From Corynespora cassiicola (lineage: Eukaryota; Ascomycota; Dothideomycetes; Pleosporales; Corynesporascaceae): a stretch of DNA of 64,000 nt. Shown here piece by piece: positions 59,550-64,000 of the stretch. Numbering within the stretch: position 1 is the stretch's first letter; each line of letters begins with the position of its first letter. The notes under the pieces are model-generated. The model saw nothing but the letters and a program-made list of their open reading frames with translations, was not told where the DNA came from and searched no databases. Where the stretch lies: NCBI GenBank assembly GCA_022059125.1, contig JAEUWY010000016.1:186001-250000 (forward strand). Direction: 5' to 3'. The position numbers and the translations under genes were made by a program.

Positions 59550-60250
59550 AATTGCCACTTCAGTATGGATTCGAGCTCCTATTCAACAATTGGCAAGGCC
59601 TCACACCCTCCAATGGCATACTCAAAGAACGCCATTCCTTTTGCGTCATATCTCCAAGTGCGGAATAGTCGGTCTTCTCAAAGGGAGGCCTTTTACATAA
59701 TCGCAGGTCAGATTCATAGTGCCATGCCCCGAGACGGATCCATACCTTTGCTGTGCCAGCACGTCGACAACATCGCATTCCTTCAGCTCAGAGATAGTCC
59801 CGAAAATGGCCGGCATGACGCTCGGTAGCCCGACGAATCCCTGTAATGATGGTGAGGGCTTCCCTCACGACTGCAAAGCGCTCAAGCACGTGGGACTAGT
59901 TGTCGCACTCTAGAGATTCGCTGAAGAAAGAGCCAGTTGCGTCTCCACGGCGCTGGTCGCACAAAACTGCGATATGGGGAGTTGTTAAGGATGGTAAAAG
60001 GATAGGGGTCGGAAAGGTATGTCTTACTAGTATGCCGACGGGTAAGCCAGGAGTGGAGTCTGGTATTGCGCGTTGGAGCTGTGCGAGCCATTGCGCAAAC
60101 AATACCTTGTCGTATGGTGTGACATATGTTGCCAGGCTAGCATTCGTGTATTGGGCTTTGAATTCGTTCGCAATTTTGTTCGGTCGAGCAAGATTTGTTC
60201 AGACGATCAAAGTTGAGGTGATCAAGGCGACGGCGTCATATGCCCAGGAA
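59550..60250 (-). pseudogene. Unidentified decayed coding remnant
   Basis: The minus strand shows protein-like pieces in shifting frames: FKAQYTNASLATYVTPYDKV then FAQWLAQLQRAIPDSTPGLP (about 60170-60030), VLCDQRRGDATGSFFSESLE (about 59970-59905), FVGLPSVMPAIFGTISELKE (about 59845-59780) and FFEYAIGGCEALPIVE just before a stop (about 59620-59575). Their order and density suggest one gene broken by several frameshifts and stops. No family is recognised. Confidence 0.35.
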
Positions 60251-60811
60251 AGGAGATAGTAAAAAGTATTCCGCACGCAGGATAGCTTGTCAATATTATC
60301 ATTCATATCTTCCTACATGTCTGTATTCCCAATATAGACTTATTTAGCTTCCGTGGATTCATAGGTGTAGTATGATTGGTCCGTTGTGGTTCTATCCCTC
60401 TTCTAGGACACCGGGGCACCCGAGCCGCGGTTCCGAAACAAGTGACTATCGGCTGCACTGCGTAAGTAAGCTAAAAGATATGCATTCCTGAGATTTTGAT
60501 TAGAAGGGTGGCCTAATGCGATGAAATCATGTTTTGGCGTTGCATCAGATCGACCTATGGACAAGTCTGTGTGTGCTCCATCGCAGCATTGGTTAGAACA
60601 TCAAGGACATTCGCGAAAGGGCTTGGAAAACTCTCCTAATCCCTCGTCCCATATCGTAATAACTTCATAGTATATCCACGTAGATATGGAAAACACAAGC
60701 TAGCCATCGGAAAAACAGTCAAGGTGAGGGGGTGGCCGATCAGGCTTGAGCTTTACCCAAGTGCGCCTCCTTATAGATATCATCGGGACACCGTTACCAG
60801 AATCCATCGCC
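60251..60811. other. Intergenic, no supported gene
   Basis: Nothing recognised; 3' flank of the DUF3500 pseudogene. Confidence 0.4.
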
Positions 60812-62104
60812 TTATTTCTTCCCATGATTATCTTTTTCCTTGTCCAACAATGCAAAGCCATAGTCCCCGCCGTTGGGGCTCCTCACAATCGCATGTATAT
60901 GAAACCTCTCCGGATCCTTGTTCTCCAAAAACACCCCAGAGTTATGGTCAAACTCACAAATAATAACGATACTATGTATCTTGTAGTAGAACGGGTTATT
61001 TTCGCCATAGCCCCCAATCCAGCAAAAGTATGTCTCATCAATATGGCGCTTAACCTGAGCGAGCCGATTCTGCCGCGCCTTCGAAGGTAGATAAATAATA
61101 AAGTGCTCGGCGATTTGCACCAAAAGTCCAACTAAGCTCTGATTCAGATCAGCAACCCGAACGCCTTTGTACAGAATGATACGATTATCCTGGAAGGTCC
61201 CGCAGAGGTGTCGCTGATCCGCTGGATTGAGCCGATACTCGGGAATCTCCGGGGGCTGCACGGTTTTGAAGATCTGTGCAGACACCTGCATATTCTCCGG
61301 GAGGCTCTGCATAAACCGTAACCCCAGATTTTGTTCCTGATGCAGGATCTGGGTGCCTTTGCGTGGCCCGTGGTCGATGATGTTTGGTTCGGCTCTGGTG
61401 AATGTCGGGCTGATTACAATCTGCGTCTTCCACACGAATGCGCTCAGGCATAGGTGGTGTCCGTATAGAAGCCACCCAAAAAGGCTCCGTATATGAGGGA
61501 TTCCCAAACATGAGAAAGTTGTATGAATGCATGTTCAAAACACCTGGTGCGTTCACCAGCTCCCCAAGGAAATGGTTGATCTTCATCGAAGACACTGTTT
61601 TCTCGAACCCGTCCGGGGATAATGAACATTCAAGCAGAGAGAATACAGCATTCCTGGTATCGTGATTCATGTCCTCCAGTCGAATGCCATGTCGCCATAT
61701 GTAGATTTCCGGGTTGGCCCAAGCCCTCCTCTGTGGCGCATCGACGGGATGCATAAGAAGCTTTCGATATTTGGGCGGCAACAATGTGAGAACATTCTTG
61801 GCAGCGTTCAATATTTCCCCAGTATCTACGCCATCATCTCGTAGATGATACAGGTTTTCGATAACAGCGCCTAAAATTATTAGCTGAGTGGCAGACGCCG
61901 TGGTGCAAGATACATACCATCGGTTGTTATTCCTCAAAATGGGTCAGACCATTGTCTATCCCAGGACTCCTCAAGTTGCCTCAAGACCGGAATAGCCACA
62001 GACGCTTTCTCGGTGTGCGAGATGGGAGTTTCCTTTTCTCTTCCCACCAAAAATGCGGAATCAGGTGGATGTGCGCGAAACGAGGGCGTATCGAGATGCT
62101 CCAT
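60812..62104 (-). pseudogene. DUF3500-family protein, disrupted by a stop and a frameshift
   Basis: Minus strand. Start ATG at 62104 (MEHLDTPSFRAHPPDSAFLV). The first exon is cut by TGA at 61936-61934, between WDRQWSDPF and GITTDG; a CGA arginine codon one transition away would restore a natural reading. A 52-nt intron (GTATGT...AATTTTAG, branch-like GCTAAT) then leads to AVIENLYHLRDDGVDTGEIL, NHFLGELVNAPGVLNMHSYN and FLMFGNPSYTEPF. In the next bases a run of five T (61478-61482) throws the frame out; with four T it would read on as GWLLYGHHLCLSAF. The downstream frame then runs uninterrupted to 60812 with FTRAEPNIIDHGPRKGTQIL, YFCWIGGYGENNPFYYKIHS and IICEFDHNSGVFLENKDPER, strong DUF3500 signatures. 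The family's function is unknown. Two independent lesions indicate a recent pseudogene, unless they are sequence errors. Confidence 0.75.
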
Positions 62105-63316
62105 GATCCTAAAAATAACCTTTGGTTTCGGCGTATTGACTCAACTATGGATGGATAAATGAGATTCGGGATGAAGTGATAAAACTGAAAGCGCCTGAAC
62201 TGAGTGCTAGGCACTGAGAACCCATGCACTTCAGGCATAGACTACACAGTTCGAGGATAGGCTCTGATAAATCTGCAAAACTTCCTGCGGAACAGTGCGA
62301 GAAAAATGCAAAGCTTGCAAAGGAAGCGATTCAGGAACATAGAAAAGATGTCCGTTGCGCCATCGTCCCGGTCTATGGATTTGCACTAGGCTCAACCTTC
62401 CCCGGAACATCAGTGTATGTTACGAGGCAACAAGCACATGTTCTTATCCAACAACAGATCTGCACCAAGCACATAAACAGTCAATCCATGACATCTTCTC
62501 CAGCACTACATCATTAGGCACCTCAACCCTAAACATCCAGATAAAATAAATTTGATTTTGCTTGGGTATACACATCACACACGCAGGCTCCCAGGCACCT
62601 CCGAGCAGGCGGGCGTCCAGAGGACCAGGCATTACCCCACACCCCCCCTCCCCTCCTACTCGGAGCCCCACACCACCTCTCTTCAACCTCATATTCCACC
62701 TCCCTTCTCGCCGCCGCTTCCGATCTCTCAGCCTTGGGGGAGCACTTTATACCCGAGCACTCACCCCCATCCCATCCACACGCCATCCAGGCGGCGAGAA
62801 AGAAAGGAAACAAAAAAGAAAAACGCGTACATCCTAGCAAGCTAGGTAAAGTAGGCAAGGTAGAGACTGTACATAAGAGAAAAATCCGCAATCCTTTCCT
62901 CCTCCACCACCACCCCCATCGTTCTTATTTCTCTCCACTTGCACTCACTACTCTCCCACCCACCCTTCCACCATCCAAAAACCTCGTCTTATGACTTAGG
63001 AAATCCTCCACATAGATAGATCTCGTACAAGAAATTAAACAAAAAAGGGACGGAGGGGTGCCGACTACTGTGTCCACCCCCCCTACTATAAAAAAAAAGA
63101 GGGCAACAGTAAGCTAAACCTCAAGCCGCAAATAAACACAGACCAAATAAAAAAGTAAAGAGGATGGGGATATAAAGCCATGCAAAGCCGTGATGTAATC
63201 TTCATGAATGCCAGGGACTGCAGTATCTGCATCAGCAGGTCAGGAGCCCCAACCCACCACCGCGCCACCACGTCCCCAGCCGGTGTGCAAAAAGAGCACC
63301 TCGCTCACTAACTCAC
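62105..63316. other. Intergenic, C/T-rich downstream region of the SH3 gene
   Basis: 62.6-63.1 kb is strongly C- and A-rich, likely 3' untranslated sequence and flank of the SH3 gene. No gene is called. Confidence 0.45.
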
Positions 63317-64000
63317 TCACAGCGCCTGCCCAGGCAACGGCTTCCTAGCCGGCACCGGTGCGCCAGCGGGAGGCGGCGATCCGGGACTCGCATTGGGGTT
63401 CATGGGGCTCATTCCGTGGCCGTTCGGCCTCCTCTGCTGCTGCGGTTGCCCCGCCGAGTTCGCGCGAGGTCTTCCTCCAATCTGCGGCGGAGGCGCCATG
63501 CCGCGCTGCTGCTGCTGGGGACCACCACCATACGGGCCGGGGCTCATGGAGCGCGGCTGACCGGCATACGGGGCGTTACTCTGCGCGCGGGCACGGCCTC
63601 CCTGTTGGGGTCCAGGACCCCTCATTCCGGGCGGGGAGGCCATGTGGCGGGGGCCGGGAGATTGGGCGCGTTGGCCGGGAGCGGGAGAGTTGCGGCCGTG
63701 GGCTGACATGGCGGGAGAGTTGCGGCCGCTCTGGGGGGTCAGGGGGCGGGGGGCTGCGCCGTCGGGGCCCATGGGGGGGCCGCGGGGGGAGGAGCGTGGA
63801 GGGCCGCCCTGGGGAGGGGCGCGCGAGCGGGGCTTGACGGGTTGCTTGGAAAGGCAGGTACGGGGGCAGACACCTTGCTGAGAGCGGTCGAGGCGGACGC
63901 AGAGAGCCTGTGAGATGAGTTAGTCACGTGATGTTTTAAGAGGACGGGGGGAGCGCGTACCCAGCCATCATCATACTCGTGGAGCATGCGAACCAATTGA
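63317..64000 (-). CDS. SH3-domain protein, C-terminal part (runs off the window)
   Basis: Two minus-strand pieces: a partial exon 64000-63961 and the last exon 63907-63317, split by a 53-nt phase-0 intron (GTACGC...TCACAG). The join reads MLHEYDDGWALCVRLDRSQQ, then GVCPRTCLSKQPVKPR, the second half of an SH3 domain as found in fungal SH3 proteins with long disordered tails. The remaining 160 residues are Pro/Gly/Gln/Ser-rich (repeated GRNSPA, PQQQQR, PPP), probably disordered and phosphorylated. SH3 domains bind proline-rich partners, often in cortical actin or polarity complexes. The N-terminal part lies beyond the window. Confidence 0.8.

Noticed and set aside
61185..61937. Reading the DUF3500 N-terminal frame as an intact 250-residue protein
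   Set aside because: Its last 95 residues have no similarity to the family, while the adjacent frame carries the family signatures, so it is a frameshifted pseudogene.

Overview
The window is nuclear DNA of a filamentous ascomycete (Pezizomycotina). Evidence: short GT-AG introns of about 45-90 nt with CTAAC/CTGAC-like branch sites, HET-domain incompatibility proteins, CBM18-bearing chitin deacetylase, a GH11 xylanase and clear fungal housekeeping genes (MED4, NCS-1/frequenin, TM9/EMP70, a CSN12/PCID2-type PCI protein). The class is not fixed by the sequence; Dothideomycetes is a guess only. All gene models below were spliced by eye; no expression data or database search was available.

Layout. 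1-3.6 kb: no intact gene, one possible decayed membrane-protein remnant. 3.6-6.6 kb: an unusual 890-residue fusion of a tryptophanase-type beta-eliminating lyase with a DMATS-type aromatic prenyltransferase, which predicts prenylated indole production. 7.7-10.1 kb: a secreted chitin deacetylase with five chitin-binding modules. 10-25 kb: gene-poor accessory DNA with one HET protein, two small membrane proteins and one unknown 201-residue membrane protein. 25.8-36 kb: a compact, GC-rich housekeeping island (PCI protein, flavin monooxygenase, MED4, NCS-1, TM9 protein). 37-56 kb: accessory DNA with a kinase-HET fusion gene, a second related kinase, a small unknown protein between them, five more members of the small membrane-protein family, a BTB protein and a GH11 xylanase. 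56-62 kb: a decaying stretch with a frameshifted CocE/NonD-type hydrolase remnant, one tRNA-Gly, an unidentified remnant and a DUF3500 pseudogene. 63.3 kb to the end: the 3' part of an SH3 protein.

The two most notable things are (1) the tryptophanase-prenyltransferase fusion and (2) a dispersed family of seven tiny single-span membrane proteins (78-124 residues). These share a W-[ST]-[KR]-E motif just before the membrane helix, mostly share a phase-1 intron after it, and have a basic tail; two members end in the same N-x-P-V-F-I-I-L peptide encoded by the second exon. They lie only in the accessory parts and surround the HET/kinase genes. A link with non-self recognition is inferred from location alone.
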